The notes under the pieces: model-generated | Told to the model about the DNA's origin: nothing | The model's database searches: none | The model's input: the letters and a program-made list of their open reading frames with translations, nothing else | Assembly: GCA_039936235.1 (NCBI GenBank) | Contig: JBDTIS010000014.1 | Location: forward strand, 1 to 21,412 | Source: CAHJXF01 sp039936235 | GTDB taxonomy: Bacteria > Pseudomonadota > Gammaproteobacteria > Burkholderiales > Burkholderiaceae_D | DNA length: 21,412 nucleotides | Reading direction: 5' to 3' | Shown: piece by piece, positions 6,571 through 15,056 of the stretch | Layout of the letters: each line of letters opens with the position of its first letter | How positions within the stretch are numbered: the first letter of the stretch is position 1 | Made by a program: the position numbers and the translations under genes

Positions 6571-8307
6571 ATGGATACCCGCCGCACCATTCTCTGGATC
6601 GTCTTCTCCCTCTCGCTGTTCATGCTGTTCGAGAACTGGCAGCGTGCGAACGGCCACGCCACGATGTTCGGGCCGGCCACGTCGACCAGCCCGGCGGCGA
6701 CCGGCAGCGCGCCCCAAGGAACCAGTAACGATGTCCCGGTCGCGAGCACCACGCCGGGCTCGGTGCCCGCGGCCGGTAACGCGCCGCCGTCGGCGAACAA
6801 CACCGCGGCCACCACCGCCGCGTCCGAAATGCCGAGCGCGACCGCCCCGGCCAAGGGTGAACAGGTAGCGATCACGACCGACAAGTTCGCCGTCGACTTC
6901 AACACGATCGGCGCGACGATCGACCGTGTCGAACTGCTCGCGTATCGCGACAGCGCCGACACGAAGCAGAACTTCGTGCTGCTCAACCAGGTTCCCGACT
7001 ACTACTACGTGGCGCAGACCGGCCTCGTCAATTCGGCCGCCGGCGCCGCGGCCCTGCCGACGCATCGGACGCCGTTCACGGTCGTCCCGGGTCCGCGCGC
7101 GCTCGAGCCAGGGCAGGACACGCTCGACGTGGCCTTCGAGGCGCAGGCCGGTGGCGTCAAGGTCGTCAAGACCTATACCTTCCACCGCGGCAGCTATGAG
7201 ATCGGCGTGCGTGACGCGGTGACCAACGTCGGCGATACGCCGGTATCGCCGCAGCTCTATCTGCAACTGGTCCGCGACGACAAGTCGCCAGTCGGCGGCT
7301 CGCGTTTCTACAGCACCTACTATGGTCCGGCCGTGTACAGCCCGACCGAGAAATTCCAGAAGGTCAGCTTCAGCGACATCGAGAAGGGCAAGGGTCCGGA
7401 CAAGCACGTCGCGCACGCCGACGAAGGCTGGGTCGCGATGCTGCAGCACTACTTCGTGTCGGCGTGGATCCCGGCCAACGGCGCACGCGACTACTACACC
7501 GACAAGCTCGATGCGAACCTGTTTCGCGTCGGCCTGCGCCAGCCGCTCGGCACGATCGCACCGGGAGCGACGCTCGACAACGACGCGAAGCTGTATCTCG
7601 GACCGACCGACGAGCGCACTCTCGAGAAGATCGCGCCGGGCCTCGATCTGGTCCGCGACTACGGCTGGACGACGATTCTCGCGAAGCCGATGTTCTGGGT
7701 GCTCGAGAAGATCCACGCGCTGCTCGGCAACTGGGGCTGGTCGATCATCCTGCTGACGATCTGCATCAAGCTGGTGTTCTTCCCGCTGTCGGCCGCGAGC
7801 TACAAGTCGATGGCGCGCATGAAGAATCTCGCGCCGCGGATGAAGGAGTTGCAGGAGCGCCACAAGGAAGACCGCGCGAAAATGAACCAGGCGACGATGG
7901 AGTTGTATCGCGCCGAGAAGATCAATCCGATGGGTGGCTGCCTGCCGATCGTGATCCAGATCCCGTTCTTCATCGCGCTGTATTCGACGCTGCTGGCGTC
8001 CGTCGAGATGCGTGGTGCGCCGTGGCTCGGCTGGATCCACGATCTGGCGGCACCGGATCCGTTCTACATCCTGCCGGTGATCATGATGGCTTCGATGTTC
8101 ATCCAGTACAAACTGAATCCTGCCCCGCCCGATCCGACCCAGGCCAAGATGATGCTGATCATGCCGTTGGTGTTCGGCGTGACGTTCTTCTTCTTCCCGG
8201 CCGGCCTGGTGCTGTACTGGGTCGTGAACAACCTGTTGTCGATCGCACAGCAATGGCAGATCACGCGGATGCTGGGCGGCAACAAGCCGAAGCTGAAGGC
8301 GGCCTGA
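6571..8307 (+). CDS. yidC: Membrane protein insertase YidC
   Basis: YidC inserts and folds inner-membrane proteins, alone or with the Sec translocon. The 578-residue product has the Gram-negative layout: a first membrane segment (about 6-22), a low-complexity Ala/Thr/Ser/Pro linker, a large periplasmic domain (about 95-365), then the insertase core with GWSIILLTICIKLVFFPLS, a cytoplasmic coiled segment, INPMGGCLPIVIQIPFFIALY and FFFFPAGLVLYWVVNNLLSIAQQ. The lysine in ICIKLVFFPL occupies the place of the conserved groove arginine in E. coli. The ATG at 6571 is preferred over a GTG 42 bases upstream because MDTRRTILWIVFSLSLF matches YidC starts. It follows yidD after 70 bases. Confidence 0.97.
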   Translation: MDTRRTILWIVFSLSLFMLFENWQRANGHATMFGPATSTSPAATGSAPQGTSNDVPVASTTPGSVPAAGNAPPSANNTAATTAASEMPSATAPAKGEQVAITTDKFAVDFNTIGATIDRVELLAYRDSADTKQNFVLLNQVPDYYYVAQTGLVNSAAGAAALPTHRTPFTVVPGPRALEPGQDTLDVAFEAQAGGVKVVKTYTFHRGSYEIGVRDAVTNVGDTPVSPQLYLQLVRDDKSPVGGSRFYSTYYGPAVYSPTEKFQKVSFSDIEKGKGPDKHVAHADEGWVAMLQHYFVSAWIPANGARDYYTDKLDANLFRVGLRQPLGTIAPGATLDNDAKLYLGPTDERTLEKIAPGLDLVRDYGWTTILAKPMFWVLEKIHALLGNWGWSIILLTICIKLVFFPLSAASYKSMARMKNLAPRMKELQERHKEDRAKMNQATMELYRAEKINPMGGCLPIVIQIPFFIALYSTLLASVEMRGAPWLGWIHDLAAPDPFYILPVIMMASMFIQYKLNPAPPDPTQAKMMLIMPLVFGVTFFFFPAGLVLYWVVNNLLSIAQQWQITRMLGGNKPKLKAA

Positions 8308-8334
8308 TCTCGGACGCTTCCTCCCCGCATGGGG

Positions 8335-8340
8335 AAGGAG
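8335..8340 (+). promoter_or_regulatory. Strong ribosome-binding site of mnmE
   Basis: AAGGAG lies eight bases before the ATG at 8349. It decides the mnmE start, since the same frame is open for many codons upstream inside yidC. Confidence 0.8.
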
Positions 8341-8348
8341 TGCAGAAC

Positions 8349-9797
8349 ATGACCCCCCGAGACCAACCCATCATCGCCATCGCCACTCCCGCCGGTCGCG
8401 GCGGCATCGGCGTGGTGCGCATTTCGTTCGGCCGCTGGACCGCGCAGCCTGTGGTCGCCGCGTTCATCGCGGCTCTCTGCGGCAGGCCTGACCACTTCAG
8501 GCTCGCACCGCGCTACGCGACGCTGGTCGGTGTCGACGGCGTCGACGGCGCACTCATAGATCGCGGCATCGCTCTGCTGTTCGTAGCGCCGCATTCGTAC
8601 ACCGCCGAAGACGTGCTGGAGCTGCAACTGCACGGCGGACCGGTCGTGCTGCAGATGGTCGTCGCGCGCTGCCTCGCGGTCGGCGAGACCTTCGCAGACG
8701 TCGCGCGGATGCGCCTCGCCGAGCCGGGCGAGTTCACCGAGCGCGCGTTCCTCAACGACAAGCTCGACCTCGCGCAGGCCGAGGCGGTCGCCGATCTGAT
8801 CGAGGCGAGCAGCGAGGCCGCGGTCCTCGGCGCGCAGGCGTCGCTGTCCGGCGCATTCTCCGCCGAGGTCCGCGCACTGGTCGACCAGCTCATCGCATTG
8901 CGCGCGCTGGTCGAAGCGACCCTCGACTTCCCCGAAGAGGAGATCGACTTCCTCGAACGTTCCGACGCCCGCGGCCGTCTCGAACGCGCGTGCGATGCGC
9001 TGGCCTCGCTGACCGAACGCGCGAGGCGCGGCGCGCTGCTGCGCGAAGGCCTGACCGTGGTGCTGGTCGGCAGAACGAACGTCGGCAAGTCGAGTCTGCT
9101 GAACGCGCTCGCCGAGTCCGATGTCGCGATCGTCACGCCGATCGCCGGCACCACGCGTGACCGCGTCGAGCAGGTGATCCGGCTCGAAGGGATCGCGCTG
9201 CACATCGTCGATACGGCAGGGATCCGCGAACTGGACGACAACGATGGCGACGCCGAAACGGTGGAGCGGATCGGCATCGCACGGACCTGGGAGGCCGTCG
9301 AACGGGCGCACGTCGTGCTGCATCTGGTCGACGTGGCGTCGCTGACGGACGCCGATCGCCCCGAGGACGAAGCGATCGCCCGGCGTCTGCCGTCGCATGC
9401 CGCACGCCGGACCATCGTCAACAAGATCGACCTGACCGGCGACGAGCCGCGCATCGAGCCGGCGCTCGACCGCGACGACGACATCGAGCGCATCTGGCTG
9501 TCGGCGAAGACCGGCGCCGGCGTCGACCTGCTGCGCCACGAACTGCTCGCGATCGCGGGCTGGCAGCCGTCGGCCGAGACCGGCTTCGTCGCGCGCGAGC
9601 GCCACCTGCTCGCGCTGCGCGCTGCCGCGTCGCATCTCGACGCCGCGTCGGCATACGCCGATGCAGGAGACCGTCAGCTCGACCTGTTCGCCGAAGAGCT
9701 GCGGCTCGCGCAGATCGAGCTCGATCGCATCACCGGCGCGTTCAGTGCGGACGACCTGCTCGGCGAGATCTTCGGAAAGTTCTGCATCGGGAAATGA
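8349..9797 (+). CDS. mnmE: tRNA modification GTPase MnmE
   Basis: MnmE works with MnmG to modify uridine 34 in the wobble position of certain tRNAs, using a folate cofactor and GTP. The 482 residues show the N-terminal folate-binding domain (IAIATPAGRGGIGVVRISG-like start, then LHGGPVVLQ and RLAEPGEFTERAFLNDKLDL), a helical domain, and an inserted G domain with G1 GRTNVGKSS (241-249), G2 TPIAGTTRD (263-271), G3 DTAG (288-291) and G4 NKID (358-361). The C-terminal FCIGK (478-482) carries the essential cysteine. G1 has Thr where proline is usual. A strong ribosome site fixes the start. It ends the conserved rpmH-mnmE cluster. Confidence 0.97.
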   Translation: MTPRDQPIIAIATPAGRGGIGVVRISFGRWTAQPVVAAFIAALCGRPDHFRLAPRYATLVGVDGVDGALIDRGIALLFVAPHSYTAEDVLELQLHGGPVVLQMVVARCLAVGETFADVARMRLAEPGEFTERAFLNDKLDLAQAEAVADLIEASSEAAVLGAQASLSGAFSAEVRALVDQLIALRALVEATLDFPEEEIDFLERSDARGRLERACDALASLTERARRGALLREGLTVVLVGRTNVGKSSLLNALAESDVAIVTPIAGTTRDRVEQVIRLEGIALHIVDTAGIRELDDNDGDAETVERIGIARTWEAVERAHVVLHLVDVASLTDADRPEDEAIARRLPSHAARRTIVNKIDLTGDEPRIEPALDRDDDIERIWLSAKTGAGVDLLRHELLAIAGWQPSAETGFVARERHLLALRAAASHLDAASAYADAGDRQLDLFAEELRLAQIELDRITGAFSADDLLGEIFGKFCIGK

Positions 9798-9920
9798 AGC
9801 GATGCCGCGAGATCATCGCCGATCGCCATAGCTGATCCCGACCAGGGTGCCGTCTTCGTGGAAGCCGAGCGTCGTCACGAACCGACCGTATTCCGCATTT
9901 TTTCTGGACCGGTTCCTTCT

Positions 9921-9948
9921 GATCGGCGCCCCGATGGTCGCGCCGATC
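9921..9948. other. Stem-loop in the convergent gap after mnmE
   Basis: GATCGGCGC (9921-9929) and GCGCCGATC (9940-9948) form a perfect nine-base-pair stem with a ten-base loop. It lies in the 197-base gap between mnmE and the convergent gene at 9995. Neither side has a T-run, so it is not a classic intrinsic terminator, though its position between converging genes fits a transcription end. Nothing else was seen in this gap. Confidence 0.4.
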
Positions 9949-9994
9949 GATCGGACCGGATCACAAGCATGATCGGCCATCGACGAGGCGACGA

Positions 9995-10639
9995 CTACAG
10001 CCGGCTCGCCGCCAGCCGCCCCAGCGTTTCGAACGCCTTCAGCGCCTGCGCACGATCGCGACCAGCCAAGCCCGGCGCGTTGATCGACAGGTTGTGCTCG
10101 CCCTTGCGCAGTTCGAGATACGCGCCGTCGTTCAGGATGCCGCGCCTGGCGTCGGCGCCTTCGACGAACGCGGCATTGTCGACGCCCAGACTCGGGAAGG
10201 TCTCGATGCGCACGTTCTTCAGGGCCTTCGGGTCGGTGAAGCCCTGTGCCATGCCGAGCGCGTCGTCCTTCGCGCTCTTGCCGTGGTCGCGCGTTTCCTG
10301 GAGCACCAGTAGCAGCTCGCCGGCGGCGCTCTTCCATCGACACTCGGTGATGCCGTATTGGTCGAGCCGCGCGCTGCGCTCGCCGGCTTTCGTGCCGGGA
10401 AACACGCCTTGCACCGCAGCCAGCGGCAGCGCGGTGCACGGGTCGCCGGGCGGCAGCGGCTTCGCGGCCTGCTTCGCGACCTGCTTCGTGCCGGTCGCGG
10501 CCTGGATCGCGTTCGCCTTTTCGGTCGCGGCCTTCAACGCGTCCTTCGGACTGGCGGTCTGTGCCGTAGCGAGGTTCGACGCTACAGCGGCGCCGGCCAT
10601 TGCAGCCAGCGAAATCAGATGACGGGCGATGCGGTTCAT
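9995..10639 (-). CDS. Exported protein of unknown function with DPC...CRW pattern
   Basis: I do not recognise a characterised family. The 214-residue product starts MNRIARHLISLAAMAGAAVAS, a typical Sec signal peptide that could be cleaved near ATA-Q (residue 27), so it is probably periplasmic. An Ala/Lys-rich stretch follows, then a folded part with GDPCTALPLAAVQGVFPG (65-82) and ITECRWKS (97-104). The spaced Cys68 and Cys100 in a DPCxLL-like and CxW context resemble the DUF3558 type of exported protein and could form a disulfide; this is a pattern-level guess. The ATG at 10639 is chosen over upstream codons because it opens directly on the signal peptide and has AAGGA four bases before it. 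It diverges from the DUF1810 gene. Confidence 0.8.
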   Translation of the reverse strand: MNRIARHLISLAAMAGAAVASNLATAQTASPKDALKAATEKANAIQAATGTKQVAKQAAKPLPPGDPCTALPLAAVQGVFPGTKAGERSARLDQYGITECRWKSAAGELLLVLQETRDHGKSAKDDALGMAQGFTDPKALKNVRIETFPSLGVDNAAFVEGADARRGILNDGAYLELRKGEHNLSINAPGLAGRDRAQALKAFETLGRLAASRL

Positions 10640-10821
10640 GGGTTCCTTCGAAGGAGATGGAAGCGAAGCGCGGGAAAGCGATGTGTTCGTTGCCTGTAAC
10701 GTGAAAGCCGCACCGATCCGGTCACGCCCCCCGCATTTCCCTGCGGCGCCGTCACCGACCGCCCGCCACGCCGATCGGCAGGACGAGCGACCGATAGCGT
10801 CGACGGCCTTCGTCATGCAGG

Positions 10822-11277
10822 ATGCCATCGATGCCCGACTCCCACGATCCCTACGACCTGACCCGCTTCGTCGATGCGCAACGCGCCGTGTACCGGCAGG
10901 TCGTCGTCGAGCTGGCCGCCGGCCGCAAGCGCAGCCACTGGATGTGGTACGTCTTCCCGCAGATCGCGGGGCTCGGCTTCAGCGCGATGTCGATGCGCTA
11001 TGCGATCGCGTCGTCGGCCGAGGCCGTGGCCTATCTCGCGCATCGGATCCTCGGCCCGCGACTGATCGAATGCACGCGCTTCGTGAATGCCGTCGACGGT
11101 CTTTCGCTCAGACAGATTCTGGGCCAGCCCGACGACGTGAAGTTCGTGTCGTCGATGACGCTGTTCGCGCAGATCGCGCCCGACGAGCCGGTCTTCGCCG
11201 AAGCGCTGCGCAAATATGCCGGCGGCGCCGGCGACCCGAAGACGCTCGCCCTGCTGCGCGCGGATCGTCGCGCTTGA
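10822..11277 (+). CDS. DUF1810 family protein
   Basis: The 151-residue product shows the DUF1810 pattern throughout: DLTRFVDAQ, ELAAGRKRSHWMWYVFPQIAGLG, SAMSMRYAI, EAVAYLAHRILGPRLIECTRFV, LGQPDDVKFVSSMTLFAQ and GDPKTLALL. These small cytoplasmic proteins, often called calpastatin-like in old annotations, have no established function that I can cite. It begins with ATG at 10822; a second ATG three codons later is equally possible, and neither has a good ribosome site. It converges on the epimerase-like gene with 26 bases between the stops, and diverges from the exported protein gene by 182 bases, where I see no clear promoter. Confidence 0.92.
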   Translation: MPSMPDSHDPYDLTRFVDAQRAVYRQVVVELAAGRKRSHWMWYVFPQIAGLGFSAMSMRYAIASSAEAVAYLAHRILGPRLIECTRFVNAVDGLSLRQILGQPDDVKFVSSMTLFAQIAPDEPVFAEALRKYAGGAGDPKTLALLRADRRA

Positions 11278-11303
11278 GTCGTTCTGCGACGCGCGACCCC
11301 GCC

Positions 11304-12290
11304 TCAAGGCGCGCCATCCGGCGCTGCAGCCGCCTGCGTCATCAGCAGCGACTGCTCGTACTGCGCGGTCATCGTAGCGACGGCGTGCGGCGTGGCCGCG
11401 TCGGGTCCGAGCGCCCACGCGAGCGTGTCGCGGATCGTCTCGGCGATCGGCCGCCGCTTCAGTCCGGCCGCGACCGCACGATCGTCGGAGCCGTCCATCA
11501 GACCGCCGAATGCCAGGTCGCTGTCGGGCAACCACAATGGCAGCTCGGTCCACGGGACCACGGCGTTCTGCAACAGCGTCGCGTCGTCGATCCAGTGCAG
11601 TCGCACATCGCCGCCGACTTCCCGATGGATGGCCGCAAGCAAAGCAGCCATCGTCATCGACGCGCCGGTGACGTTGTAGATCCCGGACGGCGGTCGTGCG
11701 GCCAGCGCGACGGACCACAGCGCGAGATCGCGGGCATCGATGAACCGCACCGTGCGTTCGGGCCGCCCCGGCGCGAGGACGTCGCCGCCGCGACGCAGCC
11801 GCAGCGGCCAGTAGGTGAAGCGACCGGTCGGATCATGAGGACCCACGATCAGTCCCGGCCGTACGATCGTCACGTGGCCCGGCAATGCGGCGGCGATCGC
11901 TTCCTCGCTGCGCGCCTTCGACGGGCCGTAGCCGTCGTCGCCGTCGAGGACCGCCGCGCTTTCGTCGAAGTCGACGCCGGGCGCGAAGCACCGGTAGACC
12001 GACCGCGACGAGATGAACAGATAGTTGGCGACGTGTGCCGCGAGCGCTTCACCGGTCCGCTTCAGCTGGGCCGGCGTGTAGCCGGAGCAGTCGATCACCG
12101 CGTCGAAGCGGCGGCCCTGCAGCGCCGACACGTCGTGGTCGCGGTCGCCGTACAGCGACTCGACCCGGTCGATCGCATCGGTGCGGCTCACGCCGCGATG
12201 AAAGATCGTGACCGCATGCCCGGCCGCGAGGGCGGCCGCGACGACGTGGCGGCCGACGAACACGGTTCCGCCGAGGACGAGTAGTTTCAT
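11304..12290 (-). CDS. NAD-dependent epimerase/dehydratase-like protein
   Basis: The product has 328 residues with a Rossmann fold of the extended SDR type. The nucleotide-binding motif is LVLGGTVFVGRHVV (4-17), a GxxxxxG variant seen in the isoflavone reductase/CSP41-like branch. FISSRSVYR (92-100) supplies the catalytic serine region and YGPSK (121-125) is the YxxxK active site, so it looks enzymatically intact. IVRPGLIVGPHDPTGRFTYW (142-161) matches the conserved segment of NAD-dependent epimerase/reductases. The substrate cannot be read from the sequence. It follows the SDR gene on the same strand after 32 bases, so the two may be co-transcribed. The ATG at 12290 opens directly on the first beta strand. 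Confidence 0.9.
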   Translation of the reverse strand: MKLLVLGGTVFVGRHVVAAALAAGHAVTIFHRGVSRTDAIDRVESLYGDRDHDVSALQGRRFDAVIDCSGYTPAQLKRTGEALAAHVANYLFISSRSVYRCFAPGVDFDESAAVLDGDDGYGPSKARSEEAIAAALPGHVTIVRPGLIVGPHDPTGRFTYWPLRLRRGGDVLAPGRPERTVRFIDARDLALWSVALAARPPSGIYNVTGASMTMAALLAAIHREVGGDVRLHWIDDATLLQNAVVPWTELPLWLPDSDLAFGGLMDGSDDRAVAAGLKRRPIAETIRDTLAWALGPDAATPHAVATMTAQYEQSLLMTQAAAAPDGAP

Positions 12291-12322
12291 TTCGGCGCCG
12301 ATCGTCCCGGCTGCCTAGACGT

Positions 12323-13279
12323 TCAGCAATGCTCCCAGAATTTTTCGTTCCATGGTCGAGCGTCCAGTTCGCTGGTCCACGCGCTGCGTGGCTGCTGATG
12401 GATGGAGTGGATCAACGTCGCGAGGTCGTTGGGATCGGCTTGGGGAATCTCTGGTCCATGCACGTCATCCTCCTTGATGTCGGCATCGATAATCAGATGC
12501 GCGACATGGATGCCGAGCGGACCCCATTCGCGCGCGAGCACATGCGCCATTGCACGCAGACCGAACTTTCCGACGGCAAGCGACAAATGTTCGGGCCGGG
12601 CCACGACGCCCGACGTCGAGCCGACGAAGACGATGGTCCCGCGGTTCACGGGCATCATGCGGCGCCCTGCCTCGCGCGCGACGATGAAAGCGCCGAGGCA
12701 GTTCTGCCGCCAGTGTTCCTCGAAAGCCTCGACCTGCACGTCGACCGCGAGTCGTCGCGCGAACCCCTGCAGCGAATAGATCACGAATGTGGGCTCACCC
12801 ATGTCCGCGACGATCAGGGCGAATGCATCGTTGAGGGAGCGTTCGCTCGTCGCGTCGCAGGCGTAGGCGCGGACCCTTGCGGGCGTTTTCTGCTGCAGTT
12901 CTCTGGCCAGTGGGTCAAGGCGCTCGGCGTTGCGAGCGAGCATCGCCACATGCATCCCTTGTGTCGCCAACCTTCGTGCCAGTGCTTCGCCCAAGCCGGG
13001 GCCGACTCCTACGATCACTGCGGTTTCGATTGCGACGGACTGGATCGCCGGGGGGTGTATCGCCGATGCGATCTCTTGCCGACTGGACTTGGGCAGAACC
13101 AGCTCGCCGCTTTCGCAATCAGACGTCGTCGCCGGTTGTTCGAGACTCTGACGTTGCGCCTCATCCGGTAAAGGATGGCGACCGGGCCGAGCGGAATCGT
13201 TCGCCACTGCTTTGCGCTTCTCCAGAGCGCGTTCTCCCCAGCCATCTTGTCTCCTGTGTCGGTTGAATTCACTTTGCAC
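12323..13279 (-). CDS. Atypical short-chain dehydrogenase/reductase family protein, start uncertain
   Basis: The SDR fold starts at ETAVIVGVGPGLGEALARRLA (85-105), with the GxxxGxG nucleotide-binding motif, and continues through RGTIVFVGSTSG (213-224), GKFGLRAMAHVLAREWGPLGIHVAHLIID (237-265). The active site is atypical: the lysine is present at 238 but the position of the catalytic tyrosine, four residues before, is Leu, and the usual NAG is SLQG. A related branch of SDR proteins also lacks the tyrosine, so it may not be a normal oxidoreductase. The first 84 residues have no SDR homology. The frame opens at GTG 13279, six bases after the ABC gene stop. A start at GTG 13018 (residue 88) would give a 231-residue, domain-only protein. 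See the separate note on the signals at 13245. Confidence 0.72.
   Translation of the reverse strand: MQSEFNRHRRQDGWGERALEKRKAVANDSARPGRHPLPDEAQRQSLEQPATTSDCESGELVLPKSSRQEIASAIHPPAIQSVAIETAVIVGVGPGLGEALARRLATQGMHVAMLARNAERLDPLARELQQKTPARVRAYACDATSERSLNDAFALIVADMGEPTFVIYSLQGFARRLAVDVQVEAFEEHWRQNCLGAFIVAREAGRRMMPVNRGTIVFVGSTSGVVARPEHLSLAVGKFGLRAMAHVLAREWGPLGIHVAHLIIDADIKEDDVHGPEIPQADPNDLATLIHSIHQQPRSAWTSELDARPWNEKFWEHC
13251..13255 (-). promoter_or_regulatory. Strong ribosome-binding site opening a different frame ahead of the SDR domain
   Basis: On the minus strand AGGAG, five bases, then ATG at 13245-13243 form a near-ideal initiation site. The frame it opens is not the SDR frame: it runs 76 codons with no family resemblance and ends with a TGA at 13017-13015 that overlaps a GTG in the SDR frame (13018-13016). 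It may mark the original SDR start before a frameshift, or a short upstream frame coupled to the SDR gene. Confidence 0.5.
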
Positions 13280-13285
13280 TCTGCT

Positions 13286-14857
13286 TCACCGCGCCAGCGC
13301 CTTCCGATGGAAATCCACCGTTCGCCCGATCGCGTCGAACAGCCACTGGGTGATCAGCGCCAACGCGGCTGCCGGGATGGCACCGGCCAGCATCGTCGTG
13401 CCGTCGTTCAGCGCCAGGCCCGCCGTGATCCGTTCGCCGAAGCCACCGGCGCCGACGAACGCGGCCATCGTCGCGGTGCCGACATTGATCACCGCAGCGG
13501 TACGGATGCCGGCGACCAGCGTCGGCGCAGCCAGCGGCAGTTCGATGTGGACCAGCCGCTGGCGCGCGGTCAGCCCGAGCGCGGCGGCCGCCTGAACGAT
13601 GCCGCGCGACACGCCGGCCATGCCCGCATGGGTGTTCGCGACGATCGGCAGCAGCGCATACAGGAACAATGCGATCAACGCAGGCACCGTGCCGATCGTG
13701 CCGAGTAGCGTGATCAGCAGCGCCAGCAGCGCCAGCGACGGCACGGTCTGCAGCACGCCGACGACATTGAGAATCACGCGCGCCGCCAGCGGGCTGCGCG
13801 CGGACCACACGCCGAGCGGCACCGCGACGACGGTCGCGGCCGCGACCGAACCGGCGACGAGCACCACGTGTTCGACCAGCAGTCGCCAGAAGTCGGGGCC
13901 GAACAGCTTGTGGAAGAAGCGGGCGCGCGGGCTATCGCCGACGGTGGCCGCCGCGCCCCCGTGTCCCGAGCGCTTCGCGACGAACGCGGCAGCGACCTCC
14001 GCGAACGGGACGTGGTCGAGCTCGGCGCGACCGTTCAGCGCGATCATCGTCGCGTTGTCGATCGCACCACGCAGCGTCTCCAGAGGCGTGACATCGAGGT
14101 CGCGCCGCATCAGCAGAACCGCGTCGTAGGTCGGGAAGAAGTGGCGGTCGTCGATCAGTACGCGGACGCCGTCGCGACCGATCCGCGCGTCGGTCGAGTA
14201 GATGTCGATCAGGTCGACGCGCTTCTGCGCGAGCGCGTCGTACGCGAGACCGTGGTCCAGGCCCGACGGCGTCTCGAGCGGCAGCGCGTAGGCCGCCTTC
14301 AGCGCCGGCCAGCCGTCGCCGCGTGCGAGGAACTCGTTCGACAGCCCGAGGTGGAGGCCGCGCGTCTTGGCGACATCGACGAGGTCCGAGATCCGCGCGA
14401 TGCCGCGCGCGACCGCCTCGTCTTCGCGCATCGCGAGCGCGTAGGTGTTCGAGAAGCCGAGCGGAATCGCGACCTTCAGGTGCATCGGCGCAAGCAGGGC
14501 ATCGAGTTCGTCGAGAGACGGATTGCCGTCGCGCTTGAGGATTTCGCGGACGATGGTGCCCGTGTATTCGGGGTAGACGTCGATTTCGCCGGCATTCAGC
14601 GCCGCGACCAGGATGCCGGTGTTTCCTAGCCCGGCCTTGTGGATCGCAGGCACGTGGCGCTCGAGCAACGTGCGCAGCACGATCTCGCCGAGGATGTACG
14701 ACTCGGTGAAGCGCTTCGAGCCGACCTTCACTTCCTTCGCCGGCGCACTTCCCGCATCGGCGGACGCCGGTCCGGCCGCGGCGAGCATCGACAGCGCGAC
14801 GCATGCGACGGCGCAGAACGATGCGGCGCGCGCACGGAAGCCAGGACTCGGGGACAT
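13286..14857 (-). CDS. Osmoprotectant-type ABC transporter, fused binding protein and permease
   Basis: The 523-residue protein joins two parts of a glycine betaine/choline-type (OpuC/ProWX-like) importer. After a signal peptide (about 1-33) comes a substrate-binding domain with VGSKRFTESYILGEI (45-59), GLGNTGILVAALNAGEIDVYPEYTGT (76-101) and VDLIDIYSTDARI (214-226). From about 322 a membrane permease domain follows, with several hydrophobic helices and the coupling-helix region AAALGLTARQRLVHIELPLAAPTLVAGI (424-451). The binding domain would lie in the periplasm, tethered to its permease, as known for other members. No ATP-binding subunit gene is adjacent, so the ATPase must be encoded elsewhere. 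The ATG at 14857 opens directly on the signal peptide. It is the first gene of a minus-strand run with the SDR and epimerase-like genes. Confidence 0.93.
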   Translation of the reverse strand: MSPSPGFRARAASFCAVACVALSMLAAAGPASADAGSAPAKEVKVGSKRFTESYILGEIVLRTLLERHVPAIHKAGLGNTGILVAALNAGEIDVYPEYTGTIVREILKRDGNPSLDELDALLAPMHLKVAIPLGFSNTYALAMREDEAVARGIARISDLVDVAKTRGLHLGLSNEFLARGDGWPALKAAYALPLETPSGLDHGLAYDALAQKRVDLIDIYSTDARIGRDGVRVLIDDRHFFPTYDAVLLMRRDLDVTPLETLRGAIDNATMIALNGRAELDHVPFAEVAAAFVAKRSGHGGAAATVGDSPRARFFHKLFGPDFWRLLVEHVVLVAGSVAAATVVAVPLGVWSARSPLAARVILNVVGVLQTVPSLALLALLITLLGTIGTVPALIALFLYALLPIVANTHAGMAGVSRGIVQAAAALGLTARQRLVHIELPLAAPTLVAGIRTAAVINVGTATMAAFVGAGGFGERITAGLALNDGTTMLAGAIPAAALALITQWLFDAIGRTVDFHRKALAR

Positions 14858-15002
14858 CGCCGCACATTACCCGATGCGATCGCGTCGGCCCATCGACGCG
14901 TCGTATCCCGTTCCGATCGACGCGGCGCCATCCCTGCGATTGAACTCGACCTGCTTGCGGCAATCGGACTCGGGTCGCGCTTTGCTATCTTTCGCGATCC
15001 GC

Positions 15003-15022
15003 CGGCGACGGGGTCGTCGCCG
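15003..15022. other. Hairpin in the leader of the first M13 peptidase
   Basis: CGGCGAC and GTCGCCG form a perfect seven-base-pair stem around six bases. It lies 34 bases before the peptidase ATG, in the 199-base gap shared with the divergent ABC gene. It could affect mRNA stability; no protein-binding site was recognised in this gap. Confidence 0.35.
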
Positions 15023-15056
15023 AAGCGCATTTCATCCCGCATTTCGAAGGAAATCC

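Noticed and set aside
6556..8253. A 565-codon open frame on the minus strand across yidC, and similar long frames opposite mnmE, the M13 gene and the copper ATPase
   Set aside because: All mirror well-identified genes and have compositions typical of antisense frames at high GC.
13015..13245. A 76-codon gene before the SDR domain
   Set aside because: It has an excellent ribosome site, but the product is Arg-rich and irregular and reads like an out-of-frame translation. It is kept as a start signal and finding, not as a gene.
14955..14991. A promoter for the first M13 gene using TTGCGG and TATCTT
   Set aside because: The spacing is about 25 bases, too long for a sigma-70 promoter, and no better -35 lies at the right distance.
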